Source: Candidatus Dadabacteria bacterium
GTDB lineage: Bacteria > Desulfobacterota_D > UBA1144 > Nemesobacterales > UBA2774
Direction: 5' to 3'
NCBI GenBank assembly: GCA_020027805.1
Contig: JAHKKQ010000086.1
Span: 1 to 8,725 of the forward strand
DNA length: 8,725 nucleotides
Shown: piece after piece, positions 1-6,059 of the stretch
Numbering within the stretch: the stretch's first letter is position 1
Layout: each line of letters begins with the position of its first letter
Position numbers and translations under genes: made by a program
Notes under the pieces: model-generated
Database searches by the model: none
The model's input: the letters and a program-made list of their open reading frames with translations, nothing else
What the model was told of the DNA's origin: nothing

Positions 1-1433
1 TCGCCGAGCAGCACCACAAGACGGCCCTCGCGAGGCTCAAGGGCTATCCCGTCACGATAGAATCGCTGTCCAGGTTCAGGACCGGCAGGGAGGAGAGCGG
101 GATAAAGTCGAAGCTCGGGGAGGGGAAGATAGATATTATCATCGGCACGCACAAGCTTTTGAGCGACAAGATAAAATTCAAGGACCTCGGGCTCGTCATA
201 ATCGACGAGGAGCAAAGGTTCGGAGTGGCTCAAAAGGAAAAACTGAGAAAGATCAAAGAGGGGGTCGATACGATTTCGCTGAGCGCGACCCCGATACCCC
301 GGACACTCCAGCTCTCACTCGCGAAGATACGCGATATCAGTCTCATCAACACGCCCCCCGAAGGCCGGCAGACCATAGAGACCTACATACATCAATCGAG
401 CCCGTCGATCATCGAGGAAGCGGTGACGAGAGAGCTCGGGCGCGGGGGGTGCGTGTTCTTCATCCACAACAGGATAGAGGACATCCACCGGGTCGCGGAC
501 AAAATCAGAAAACTCTTTCCCGGAGCCAGTATCGAGATCACGCACGGGAGGATGAGGGAAAGGGACCTCGAAAAGGCGATTTCGAATTTTATAGACGGCA
601 AAGTAGACATACTCGTCACGACGGCTATAGTGGAATCGGGGCTGGATATTCCGAGAGCCAACACGATAATAATCGACGACGCCCACACGTTCGGTCTAGC
701 CGACCTGTACCAGCTGAGGGGAAGGGTCGGGAGGTCGGAGAGAAAAGCTTATGCATACTTCCTCGTTCCGGGCACAGCCGCGCTCACTCTCGACGCGAGG
801 AGGAGGCTGAAGGCGATTTCCGAATTCAGGGAGCTCGGCTCCGGTTTTAAACTCGCGCTCTCGGACCTCGAAATAAGGGGAGCCGGACAGCTTTTCGGGG
901 TCGAGCAATCGGGGCACATCGCCGACGTGGGACTCGAGCTCTACCTAGACATGCTGGAAGGGGCCGTAAGGAGGCTCGAGGGCCGGACCCCGGAGGAGGA
1001 GCCCGAGCCCGACATATCGGTAAGCACCCCGGCTTTCATTCCGGACGACTATATTTCAAACGATTCGGAGAGACTGCTTACCTATAAGAGGCTTTCCTAC
1101 GTAACAACCGAGGAGGGTATAAAGGAAATAACGGGGGAACTCCGGGACAGGTTCGGAGAGATACCCGCACCCGCGTCTTCGCTCATAGAAGTTATACGCC
1201 TTAAGATATTGATGAAAAAACTGGGGATAGAGAAAGCGGACATCGGGAACAAGAGGGCAGCTCTGGTTTTTGCCGGCAAATCGGATCTATACCGAAGGTT
1301 TTCACCAGCCGGCAAACTGGAAGTTTATTTCGAGAAGCCCGACCCGCTCGGAGAAACGAGAAAGGTGCTTGAGAAGCTGAGGGGCCCCGGGACCGGTGAA
1401 AAAAAACGGGACGAAATGATCAAGGGGAGATAG
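1..1433 (+). CDS. mfd: Transcription-repair coupling factor Mfd, C-terminal part (5' end outside window)
   Basis: Mfd is an ATP-driven DNA translocase that removes RNA polymerase stalled at lesions and recruits UvrA. The frame is open from base 3, giving 476 visible codons, about 40% of a usual 1,100-1,200 residue protein. It begins inside helicase domain 1. Seen in order: GTHKLL, the Walker B box DEEQ (204-215), SATPIPRTL (motif III, about 282-308), the HGRMRERDLE segment, TTAIVESGLDIPRANTIII (motif V), and QLRGRVGRS (motif VI, 711-737). These are followed by the translocation motif region (DLEIRGAGQLFGVEQSG) and the C-terminal TRCF domain (roughly 1000-1380), ending in a basic tail. The GTHKLL and RGAGQLFG-EQSG segments are closer to Mfd than to RecG. 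The stop TAG directly abuts the next gene's GTG, so it heads an operon with two periplasmic folding genes. The ATG at 159 is internal, not the true start. Confidence 0.97.
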   Translation, partial: AEQHHKTALARLKGYPVTIESLSRFRTGREESGIKSKLGEGKIDIIIGTHKLLSDKIKFKDLGLVIIDEEQRFGVAQKEKLRKIKEGVDTISLSATPIPRTLQLSLAKIRDISLINTPPEGRQTIETYIHQSSPSIIEEAVTRELGRGGCVFFIHNRIEDIHRVADKIRKLFPGASIEITHGRMRERDLEKAISNFIDGKVDILVTTAIVESGLDIPRANTIIIDDAHTFGLADLYQLRGRVGRSERKAYAYFLVPGTAALTLDARRRLKAISEFRELGSGFKLALSDLEIRGAGQLFGVEQSGHIADVGLELYLDMLEGAVRRLEGRTPEEEPEPDISVSTPAFIPDDYISNDSERLLTYKRLSYVTTEEGIKEITGELRDRFGEIPAPASSLIEVIRLKILMKKLGIEKADIGNKRAALVFAGKSDLYRRFSPAGKLEVYFEKPDPLGETRKVLEKLRGPGTGEKKRDEMIKGR

Positions 1434-2330
1434 GTGCGCATGAGATACATGGTCGTTTTTACCGCGATCGCATTACTCACAGGCTGCAGCGATTTTAACA
1501 ATTTCTACGAGTCCGGTCGGGAGGGGCGGAGAGAAAAAGGAGCCGGGCCCGGCGTCGTCGCGGTCGTCGGCCCGGACGAGGTAACGATGGAGGACCTCGC
1601 GCGCGCGCTCGAGAGGATGCCGTTTAAGAAAAGAAAGCTCTATCAGTCCTCGCCTCAGAAGATGAGCGAGTTCCTGGACATATACATCAACCAGAAGGTC
1701 ATTTACACGGAGGCCGTCAGGAAGGGGATCGGCGAGAGGAAGGAAGTAATCGAGAAGACCGAGAATTTCAGGAAACAACTCATCGGTCAAACGTTCGGGC
1801 AGGAAATTTTGAAAGACATTGAAGTGAGCGGCGTAGAGATAGAAAACTATTACCGGCAGCATCGGAAGGATTACGAGCAGCTCGGAATAAGCGAAATCTT
1901 CATAAGGACCGGCCCCGTGAGCGGGGGAACGAAGGATGGGGCGCTGGCAAAAGCCAGGGAGGTGTCGGAGAGGGCTAAAGCGGGCGAGGACTGGAAAGAG
2001 CTCGTACGGCGATTCTCGGACGACGGGGCTTCGAAGAAAAAAGACGGGGAGACGGTGTACATACAAAGGGGCAGATTCAGCCCCGCCGTCGACGACAGTC
2101 TCTTCCGGATGAAAGAGGGGGAAATCACGAATCCGCTGGAAGTTGATGGCGGATACTTTATAATTAAAATAAACGAGGGGGCGGCGTCCCTCCCGGAGGG
2201 TCAGGTACGGCGCAGGATCGAATCCCAATTGATAAACGAAAAGCTGGCCGACTATGTTTACGGCCTCAGGGAAGAGTCGGGGGTCGAGGTTTACAGAGAC
2301 AGATTAGAGGAGAGCATGAAAAGTGAATAG
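1434..2330 (+). CDS. Parvulin-like (PpiC/SurA-type) lipoprotein, probably without the usual active-site histidines
   Basis: Predicted envelope lipoprotein of the peptidyl-prolyl isomerase/chaperone family. The N-terminus is basic then hydrophobic and ends in the lipobox LLTGC, with the lipidated Cys at residue 18. Residues about 40-145 form a SurA/PrsA-like helical chaperone region (VVAVVGPDEVTMEDLARAL; INQKVIYTEAVRKGI). Residues about 148-248 are a single rotamase domain (FSDDGASKKKDG, GGYFIIKI). Canonical parvulins have His in the first strand (HIL) and in GYHII; here these read SEIFI and GYFII, so catalysis is doubtful and a holdase role is more likely. The GTG directly follows the mfd stop; an ATG at 1440 would also keep the signal peptide. 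The purine-rich AAGGGGAG at 1422-1429 lies 4 nt from the GTG and 10 nt from the ATG, so the start is undecided. The gene overlaps the surA-like gene by 8 bp, indicating translational coupling. Confidence 0.88.
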   Translation: MRMRYMVVFTAIALLTGCSDFNNFYESGREGRREKGAGPGVVAVVGPDEVTMEDLARALERMPFKKRKLYQSSPQKMSEFLDIYINQKVIYTEAVRKGIGERKEVIEKTENFRKQLIGQTFGQEILKDIEVSGVEIENYYRQHRKDYEQLGISEIFIRTGPVSGGTKDGALAKAREVSERAKAGEDWKELVRRFSDDGASKKKDGETVYIQRGRFSPAVDDSLFRMKEGEITNPLEVDGGYFIIKINEGAASLPEGQVRRRIESQLINEKLADYVYGLREESGVEVYRDRLEESMKSE

Positions 2331-3333
2331 ACAAAGAATGAGGTTAATGACGGTTCTATGTATAATCGCCGCGCTCACGGCTTTCGCAGGCGCTGCAAAT
2401 TCGAGAGAGACGGTCGACCGGGTGGTCGCGATAGTCAATGACGACGTAATAACCCTGTCCGAGGTAAGGGAGCTGGCGCTGAGCATAAACCCCACATCGA
2501 CGGAAGCCATAGATGAGAATTCGGTACTTCAGCAGATGATCGAGCAGAAGCTTTTCGAGCAGGAAGCGGAAAAGCTCGGCATAAAAGTCACCGAAGCCGA
2601 GCTCGACGCCAGCATCAAGCAGGTACAGCAGAAATTCGGCCTGAACGACGAGCAGATGGTGGAGGTGCTTAAGAAACAGAACCTGACACCGGAGAGCTTC
2701 AGGGAACAGTGGAGGCTCCAGACCCTCGGGAACAAGCTGCTCGAATCGCAGCTAAAGAATAAAATAGTGGTCACGGAAGAAGAAGTAAACAATTATTACG
2801 TAGAGAAGTACGGCGCGAGCGCCCCCGAGAGCACCGGCACAGTAGTGACCGAGACAAAGGCGGGCGAGGTAAAGATCGCGCACATACTCATATCGTCGAG
2901 GACGCCTGACGCGGAAGAGAAGGCAAGCAAAGTCGCGGAGCTCGCCAAATCCGGGCAGGACTTCGGGGCTCTCGCGAAGGAATACTCGGAAGACAACCTT
3001 TCCTCGGACAATGGCGGAGACCTGGGTTACTTCAAAAAGGGAGACCTCATCGGTACCCTGGAAGTGGCTGTAGACAGCACGCCTGTCGGAGGAATAACCG
3101 GCCCCGTCGAATCGCCTGCCGGATACCACATTATCAAAGTCCTCGAAAGGGCCGAGTCGGAAAAGGTAGAGAAGGAACCGGCCTCTGATGCGGATTCGGA
3201 CAAGGTGCTCGCGATAGACGAAGAGACCAGAAAGGAAATCACGGACATACTTTATAAACAAAAAGCTGAAGCTCAGCTAAAAACTTGGCTCGACGGCATT
3301 AAGGAGAACGCGTATATAGAGGTAAAGCTCTAG
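2323..3333 (+). CDS. surA: SurA-like periplasmic chaperone / peptidyl-prolyl isomerase
   Basis: Periplasmic folding factor that in this family escorts outer-membrane proteins to the BAM complex. A Sec signal peptide is visible (basic MNRQRMRLM, hydrophobic VLCIIAALTAFAG, likely cleavage near AANS, residues 24-27). Residues 30-160 match the SurA N-terminal domain (DRVVAIVNDDVITLSEV; QMIEQKLFEQEAEKLGIKVTE; E-E-V-N-N-Y-Y). Residues about 182-277 are one parvulin domain with both expected histidines (H187 in AHILI, H269 in GYHIIKV) plus YSEDNLSSDNGGDLGYF. The protein is 336 aa, shorter than the roughly 430 aa of two-domain SurA, so it has only one isomerase domain. A charged linker and helix close the C-terminus. 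GTG 2323 is chosen because AGAGGAGAG at 2306-2314 precedes it; an ATG at 2338 has no such site. It is the third gene of the mfd operon. Confidence 0.88.
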   Translation: MNRQRMRLMTVLCIIAALTAFAGAANSRETVDRVVAIVNDDVITLSEVRELALSINPTSTEAIDENSVLQQMIEQKLFEQEAEKLGIKVTEAELDASIKQVQQKFGLNDEQMVEVLKKQNLTPESFREQWRLQTLGNKLLESQLKNKIVVTEEEVNNYYVEKYGASAPESTGTVVTETKAGEVKIAHILISSRTPDAEEKASKVAELAKSGQDFGALAKEYSEDNLSSDNGGDLGYFKKGDLIGTLEVAVDSTPVGGITGPVESPAGYHIIKVLERAESEKVEKEPASDADSDKVLAIDEETRKEITDILYKQKAEAQLKTWLDGIKENAYIEVKL

Positions 3334-3836
3334 TCCTCTGTGAGACTCGTTATGATGTCGTTGTGCTGAGGATATAGTTCAAGAAGTTCTTTGCGTGTTC
3401 CGAGCTCCCTGTCCGGGAAATCGAACCCGGGGGCGACGGTGGCTCCCATGAGCGCGAACTGACCCCCCTCGAGGAGATACGCGCCCTGCCATATTCCGGC
3501 CGGGACGACCGCCTGCACGAACGCCCCCGCCCTTATGTCGTGTCCTAAGAATAGCACCTTGATCGTCCCGTTCGGGTGTATGAGCACGAGCTCTACAGGG
3601 TCGCCCATATAAAAATGGTAGATCTCGTCGCTTTTAAGCCTGTGCATCCTGGACCGGGTATCGGGAGTCAGGAGGTAGAATATAGCCGTGCTGTAAGATT
3701 TATCCGAGTCATAGCGCTCCGGAAGGGACGTTCTTTCTATGTTCTCGGCGGAACGGTAGGTCTCGACGTAATAACCCCCTTCCCCCGGGAGCGGTTTCAT
3801 ATTGTAGAGTTTGATTATCCTTTCGGCAGTCAGCAT
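3330..3836 (-). CDS. Cupin superfamily protein, DUF985 family
   Basis: A 168-aa small cupin of the DUF985 (cupin_5) family, the family of yeast YML079w; its substrate is not established. Family hallmarks are the opening helix AERIIKLYNMKPLPGEGGYYVETYRS, then TAIFYLLTPDTRSRMHRLKSDEIYHFYMGDPVEL (residues about 50-83), and VPAGIWQGAYLLEGGQFALMGATVAPGF (about 111-138). The usual metal/ligand-facing residues are represented by H65, E71 and H74. The ATG is preceded by a strong Shine-Dalgarno (GAGGAGGAAA, plus strand 3840-3849). The stop lies within a CTAG shared with the convergent surA-like gene, giving a 4-bp tail-to-tail overlap with no visible terminator. It appears monocistronic. The family assignment is firm and the function unknown. 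Confidence 0.9.
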   Translation of the reverse strand: MLTAERIIKLYNMKPLPGEGGYYVETYRSAENIERTSLPERYDSDKSYSTAIFYLLTPDTRSRMHRLKSDEIYHFYMGDPVELVLIHPNGTIKVLFLGHDIRAGAFVQAVVPAGIWQGAYLLEGGQFALMGATVAPGFDFPDRELGTRKELLELYPQHNDIITSLTED

Positions 3837-3839
3837 TCT

Positions 3840-3849
3840 TTTTCCTCCT
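3840..3849 (-). promoter_or_regulatory. Shine-Dalgarno of the DUF985 cupin gene
   Basis: The minus strand reads GAGGAGGAAA a few bases upstream of the ATG at 3834-3836. This is one of the best ribosome-binding sites in the window and fixes the cupin start. Confidence 0.8.
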
Positions 3850-3970
3850 CAGGTACGGGCCAATATCTTAACCGTATTTTTTATCTTTAATAAAACCCTC
3901 CTTGAATACCGGGGAAACGTGAATATTTTTGGAGTATGAGTTTAAAACCGATTTTAACGGAGGCATTAAA
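3850..3970. promoter_or_regulatory. Divergent intergenic region between cupin and hsp20; candidate hsp20 promoter at 3902-3929
   Basis: This AT-rich spacer must hold the start signals of two divergent genes. On the plus strand TTGAAT (3902-3907) and TATTTT (3924-3929) are 16 bp apart, a fair sigma-70-like pair for hsp20. The -35-like element with its preceding C reads CTTGAA, as in heat-shock sigma-32 promoters, but no CCCCAT-type -10 follows, so sigma-32 control is not shown. No CIRCE inverted repeat was seen. For the cupin gene only a weak TTATTA / TAAGAT pair (minus strand, 17 bp apart, plus 3865-3893) could be found. The assignments rest on consensus by eye. Confidence 0.35.
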
Positions 3971-3972
3971 AT
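3942..3972 (+). promoter_or_regulatory. Possible switchable hairpin around the hsp20 Shine-Dalgarno and start codon
   Basis: The SD core CGGAGG (3958-3963) sits 7 nt before ATG 3971. It lies in the 8-nt loop of a perfect 7-bp inverted repeat, ATTTTAA (3951-3957) and TTAAAAT (3966-3972), whose 3' arm includes the first two bases of the start codon. An upstream TTAAAA (3942-3947) can pair instead with TTTTAA (3952-3957), across loop CCGA. The two hairpins are mutually exclusive. The stems are all A-U, so they would melt easily. An RNA-thermometer-like role is inference only. Confidence 0.35.
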
Positions 3973-4417
3973 GAGAATAAAAGTTTGGGAACCTTTCAGG
4001 AGTTTTAGACCATTGTACGGGGACTTCGACAAGTGGTTCGAAGAGGCTGCAAACACTTACTCTCCTGTAAAAACCCCGGAAAACGGGGCCTGGCATCCGA
4101 ATGTCGATGTATATGAAACGGAGGGAAGTTATGTGTTGAAAGCCGAGATCCCCGGTGTCAGCAAAGAGGACATCAAGATCGATATCAACGACAATGTCCT
4201 CACGCTCAAAGGCGAGAAGAAGTTCGAGGAAAAGACGGAAAAAGACAATTATCTAAGAATCGAACGGAGCTACGGAAGCTTCACGCGGACATTCGCACTC
4301 TCGGACAAGGTGGACAGCGGAAACATCAAAGCCGCCTACAAAGACGGCGTGCTCGAGGTCACACTCCCCAAGAAAGAGGAAGCGAAGCCCAAAGAGATTA
4401 AAGTCGAAATCAACTGA
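3971..4417 (+). CDS. Small heat-shock protein, Hsp20/alpha-crystallin family
   Basis: An ATP-independent cytoplasmic holdase that binds unfolding proteins and hands them to DnaK/GroEL-type machines. The 148-aa product has a short aromatic N-terminal arm (MRIKVWEPFRSFRPLYGDFDKWFEEA). An alpha-crystallin domain follows at residues about 42-135: PNVDVYETEGSYVLKAEIPGV, DNVLTLKGEKK, IERSYGSFTRTFAL, and the signature KDGVLEVTLPK. The C-terminal tail carries IKVEI (residues 143-147), the I-x-I/V anchor used for oligomer assembly. Length is typical of bacterial class A members. ATG 3971 is chosen over an in-frame TTG at 3929 because CGGAGG lies 7 nt upstream and the extra 14 residues resemble untranslated leader. 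The gene is monocistronic, closed by its own terminator. Confidence 0.95.
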   Translation: MRIKVWEPFRSFRPLYGDFDKWFEEAANTYSPVKTPENGAWHPNVDVYETEGSYVLKAEIPGVSKEDIKIDINDNVLTLKGEKKFEEKTEKDNYLRIERSYGSFTRTFALSDKVDSGNIKAAYKDGVLEVTLPKKEEAKPKEIKVEIN

Positions 4418-4426
4418 AGTTAAAAG

Positions 4427-4460
4427 AGCGGCCTCCCGGCGGGGCCGCTTTATTTTTCTT
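4427..4460 (+). terminator. Intrinsic terminator of hsp20
   Basis: The stem AGCGGCC (4427-4433) / GGCCGCT (4443-4449) can be extended inward by a T·G and a C-G pair to 9 bp with loop CCGGC. It is followed by a T-rich tract from 4449 and begins 10 bp after the hsp20 stop. Confidence 0.9.
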
Positions 4461-4650
4461 TACAAACTCGATTCGTCCAACCCGCCCGCACGATACCGGG
4501 ACGTTCCGAATCTCATAACCGGACCTGCGGATTCGATACGGGATTATATCCCGGCGGATAAGATCATTATCTATCGCAAGGGATATCTATAAGCCTGCCC
4601 GTTTCATGCAGTCAGTATCGGGAGAATCCGGGGAAGGATAATAAGGGCTT

Positions 4651-4698
4651 AAAAAAACAAGGGTAAGCCAGCGAAAACGAGTTTCACCGGCTCACCCT
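4651..4698 (-). terminator. Intrinsic terminator facing the minus strand, with no annotated gene upstream of it
   Basis: Arms at 4660-4676 and 4682-4698 form a 17-position stem with a 5-nt loop. In minus-strand RNA all 17 positions pair, three of them G·U; in plus-strand RNA those three become A·C or C·A mismatches. On the minus strand the stem runs straight into TTGTTTTTTT (plus 4651-4660). Pairing bias and T-tract agree that it stops a minus-strand transcript starting at higher coordinates. Confidence 0.8.
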
Positions 4699-4723
4699 AT
4701 GGAGGATGATGGCTGGTTAATAT

Positions 4724-4743
4724 GAAGAATCCGCGGATTCTTC
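4724..4743. repeat. Perfect 20-bp palindrome
   Basis: GAAGAATCCGCGGATTCTTC equals its own reverse complement over all 20 bases. As RNA it could fold to an 8-bp stem with a CGCG loop; as DNA it resembles a dimeric-repressor operator. Flanking ATGGAG (4699-4704) and CTCCAT (4743-4748) could add an outer stem. It lies between the tiny minus-strand reading frame and the minus-strand terminator. Confidence 0.8.
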
Positions 4744-4775
4744 TCCATGCTACAGGAAATTAGTAATAATCCAAA

Positions 4776-4874
4776 CTACCCAACCACCACCGGACAACTA
4801 GAATATAATATAAACCCGATTAAATCGAGAAAACAGAGGACGATAGTCCTGATTTTAAGTACTCCTTTTTTCAT
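4776..4874 (-). CDS. Tiny possible lipoprotein/leader peptide (32 aa), doubtful
   Basis: The frame begins MKKGVLKIRTIVLCF, continues hydrophobic, and has LYSSC (Cys 27), a lipobox-like site, five residues before the stop. If real it would be a minimal lipoprotein, comparable in size to entericidin-type peptides, or a membrane-active leader peptide. Points in favour are the basic-then-hydrophobic profile and a matching downstream terminator on the same strand. Points against are an Asp inside the hydrophobic stretch (residue 17), no Shine-Dalgarno before the ATG (the only GGAG lies inside the frame) and no homology that I recognise. A plus-one frame continues S-G-G-G-W-V-V-W for 15 codons, so a frameshifted remnant is also possible. 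Confidence 0.25.
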   Translation of the reverse strand: MKKGVLKIRTIVLCFLDLIGFILYSSCPVVVG

Positions 4875-5048
4875 ATATCTGCCCGGTGATAATACTTTCG
4901 TATTAAGGCCATAGTCGTAAACACGCCCCGGCCGGGGACGGGCGCAAAATGGACCCTGACATTCCCGCAGGCAGGGGATGCACGGGCAATCGCAGTCCGG
5001 GTGCGGGTCAGGGCGCTCTGTCCCATCTTATGGTAATTTTATATCCCT

Positions 5049-6047
5049 GTGAAAAAAATTATCGACAACTGGGTCCATATACCCGGCATACACTGCGGCT
5101 CCGTGACCTTGAGGGACGTGATGACGTACTACGGATACCCGTGGTCGGAGGCGATGTGTTTCGGTATCGGAGCCGGGCTCGGATTCTATTATTCGGTTAA
5201 AGACGACATAAGCCCGACGAGGATGATATTCGTAAGGGGGCCCGAGATGGAGCCTGCGTTTTTCAGCATAGCCGCAGGCCCGGCATCCTGGAAGCACGCG
5301 AACAATGACACGCTCGAAACCATAAAAAGTTCCATCGATAAAGACACGCCCGTAATAATACAGACGGATATCTATTATCTCGGCTACTACAACTCCTCCA
5401 CACATTTCCCCGGCCATATCGTGTCCGTTTGGGGTTATGACGATGAAGAAGGGGTGATGTATGTCGCGGATACACAGTTCGAGGGTCTCCATTCCGTGCC
5501 CTACGCAGATTTCCTCGAGGGTATGGGCTCTAAAGACCCCGCCAACCCTCTCGACTATAACTACATGGATATAAACCCGGACAAGAAAGTGAGACCGCTA
5601 TCTGAGATCATTCCGGAAGCGATACGTCTTAACGCATTTAAGATGCTCGAAGGGGTAAAAGGGGTAAGGGGAGAATCGGGCGTCCGGATGATCAGGGAAT
5701 GGTCGATCGACCTCCCTTACTGGAAAGACGCCCCCGACTGGAAGTGGTGCGCGCGCTTCGGGTATCAGGTGATAAAGAAAAGGGGGGTCGCCGGGGCGGG
5801 ATTCAGGTGGATCTACAGGGATTTTCTAAAGGAGGCCGAGGGCATCGTCCCCGGGCTCCGCGGGCTCGGACTCCCGGCGAGGATGGACCATATTGGGAAC
5901 AAGTGGAGCGGCATCGGGGCCGTCCTCAAGGATATCAGCGAAAAGGACCATCCTGACGAGGGGCTCCTCAGGGACGCCTCGGCAAGGGCGGGCGAGCTCT
6001 GGGCCCTCGAGCTCGATTTTTACAAGACCGTTATAGAGAAGGTCTGA
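5049..6047 (+). CDS. BtrH-like cysteine enzyme: BtrH N-terminal domain plus DUF4872
   Basis: A 332-aa protein matching the two-part BtrH_N + DUF4872 layout. In butirosin biosynthesis BtrH transfers an acyl chain from a carrier protein to an aminoglycoside; the fold is papain/C39-like. The opening GIHCGSVTLRDVMTYYG and SEAMCFGIGAGLGF are typical. A probable triad is C16, H123 (in PGHIVSVWGYD) and D141 (in YVADT). Residues about 205-330 (GESGVRMIREW, IYRDFLKEA, LWALELDFYKTVIEKV) fit the helical DUF4872. GTG 5049 is the only usable start: an in-frame TAA lies at 5034-5036 and the next Met is beyond the catalytic Cys. No Shine-Dalgarno is visible. No antibiotic or carrier-protein gene is nearby; a HAD phosphatase follows after 12 bp. 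The reaction here is unknown. Confidence 0.85.
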   Translation: MKKIIDNWVHIPGIHCGSVTLRDVMTYYGYPWSEAMCFGIGAGLGFYYSVKDDISPTRMIFVRGPEMEPAFFSIAAGPASWKHANNDTLETIKSSIDKDTPVIIQTDIYYLGYYNSSTHFPGHIVSVWGYDDEEGVMYVADTQFEGLHSVPYADFLEGMGSKDPANPLDYNYMDINPDKKVRPLSEIIPEAIRLNAFKMLEGVKGVRGESGVRMIREWSIDLPYWKDAPDWKWCARFGYQVIKKRGVAGAGFRWIYRDFLKEAEGIVPGLRGLGLPARMDHIGNKWSGIGAVLKDISEKDHPDEGLLRDASARAGELWALELDFYKTVIEKV

Positions 6048-6059
6048 AAGAAACAATCC

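Larger units (their letters stand above)
4651..4883 (-). ncRNA. Inferred short minus-strand transcript (small RNA or mRNA of a tiny lipoprotein)
   Basis: The transcript is inferred from its terminator at 4651-4698. The only -10-like box clearly upstream is TATTAT (plus 4889-4894), with no good -35, which would give an RNA of about 230 nt. A later start near the AT-rich TATATTATATT (about plus 4799-4812) would give about 150 nt. Potential internal hairpins are AGGAC-TATC-GTCCT (plus 4837-4850) and the arms GAAGAATC/GATTCTTC with loop CGCG (4724-4743). It was compared by eye with tmRNA, 4.5S/SRP RNA and RNase P RNA hallmarks and none were found. The boundaries are uncertain and the 5' end is a guess. 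Confidence 0.4.
4461..5048. other. Long intergenic stretch without a confident protein gene
   Basis: No plus-strand coding region with a recognisable product or ribosome-binding site was found here. Structures present are a small hairpin CGGGAT-TAT-ATCCCG (4539-4553), a minus-strand terminator (4651-4698), a 20-bp palindrome (4724-4743), a 32-codon lipoprotein-like minus-strand frame (4776-4874), the short stem AATAC/GTATT (4892-4905) and a GC palindrome CCCCGGCCGGGG (4926-4937). Composition changes sharply from AT-rich (about 4750-4920) to GC-rich (about 4921-5020), then back to AT-rich just before 5049. The elements are entered separately where they support something. Confidence 0.6.

Noticed and set aside
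1473..2228. 251-codon minus-strand open frame opposite the parvulin-like lipoprotein
   Set aside because: It lies wholly antisense to a gene with clear lipobox and domain signatures and shows no family pattern; long antisense frames are expected in this codon usage.
3929..3970. N-terminal extension of Hsp20 from a TTG codon
   Set aside because: The added 14 residues are not Hsp20-like and the well-spaced CGGAGG supports ATG 3971.
4926..4937. CCCCGGCCGGGG as a terminator
   Set aside because: A perfect palindrome leaves no loop without losing pairs, and neither side has a T-tract; noted only as GC-rich structure.
4461..5048. tRNA, tmRNA, riboswitch or CRISPR in the gene-free region
   Set aside because: No cloverleaf with CCA end, no tmRNA tag, no recognisable riboswitch core and no spaced direct repeats were seen by eye.
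4949..5200. Plus-strand open frame of 83 codons before and into the BtrH-like gene
   Set aside because: It overlaps the start of a firmly recognised gene in another frame, has no ribosome-binding site and its composition (Gly/Arg/Pro-rich) is that of a frame shadow.
5028..5492. 154-codon minus-strand frame opposite the BtrH-like gene, which could have supplied the orphan minus-strand terminator
   Set aside because: It is a shadow of the BtrH_N domain, and its stop lies over 300 bp upstream of the terminator; no recognisable protein pattern.
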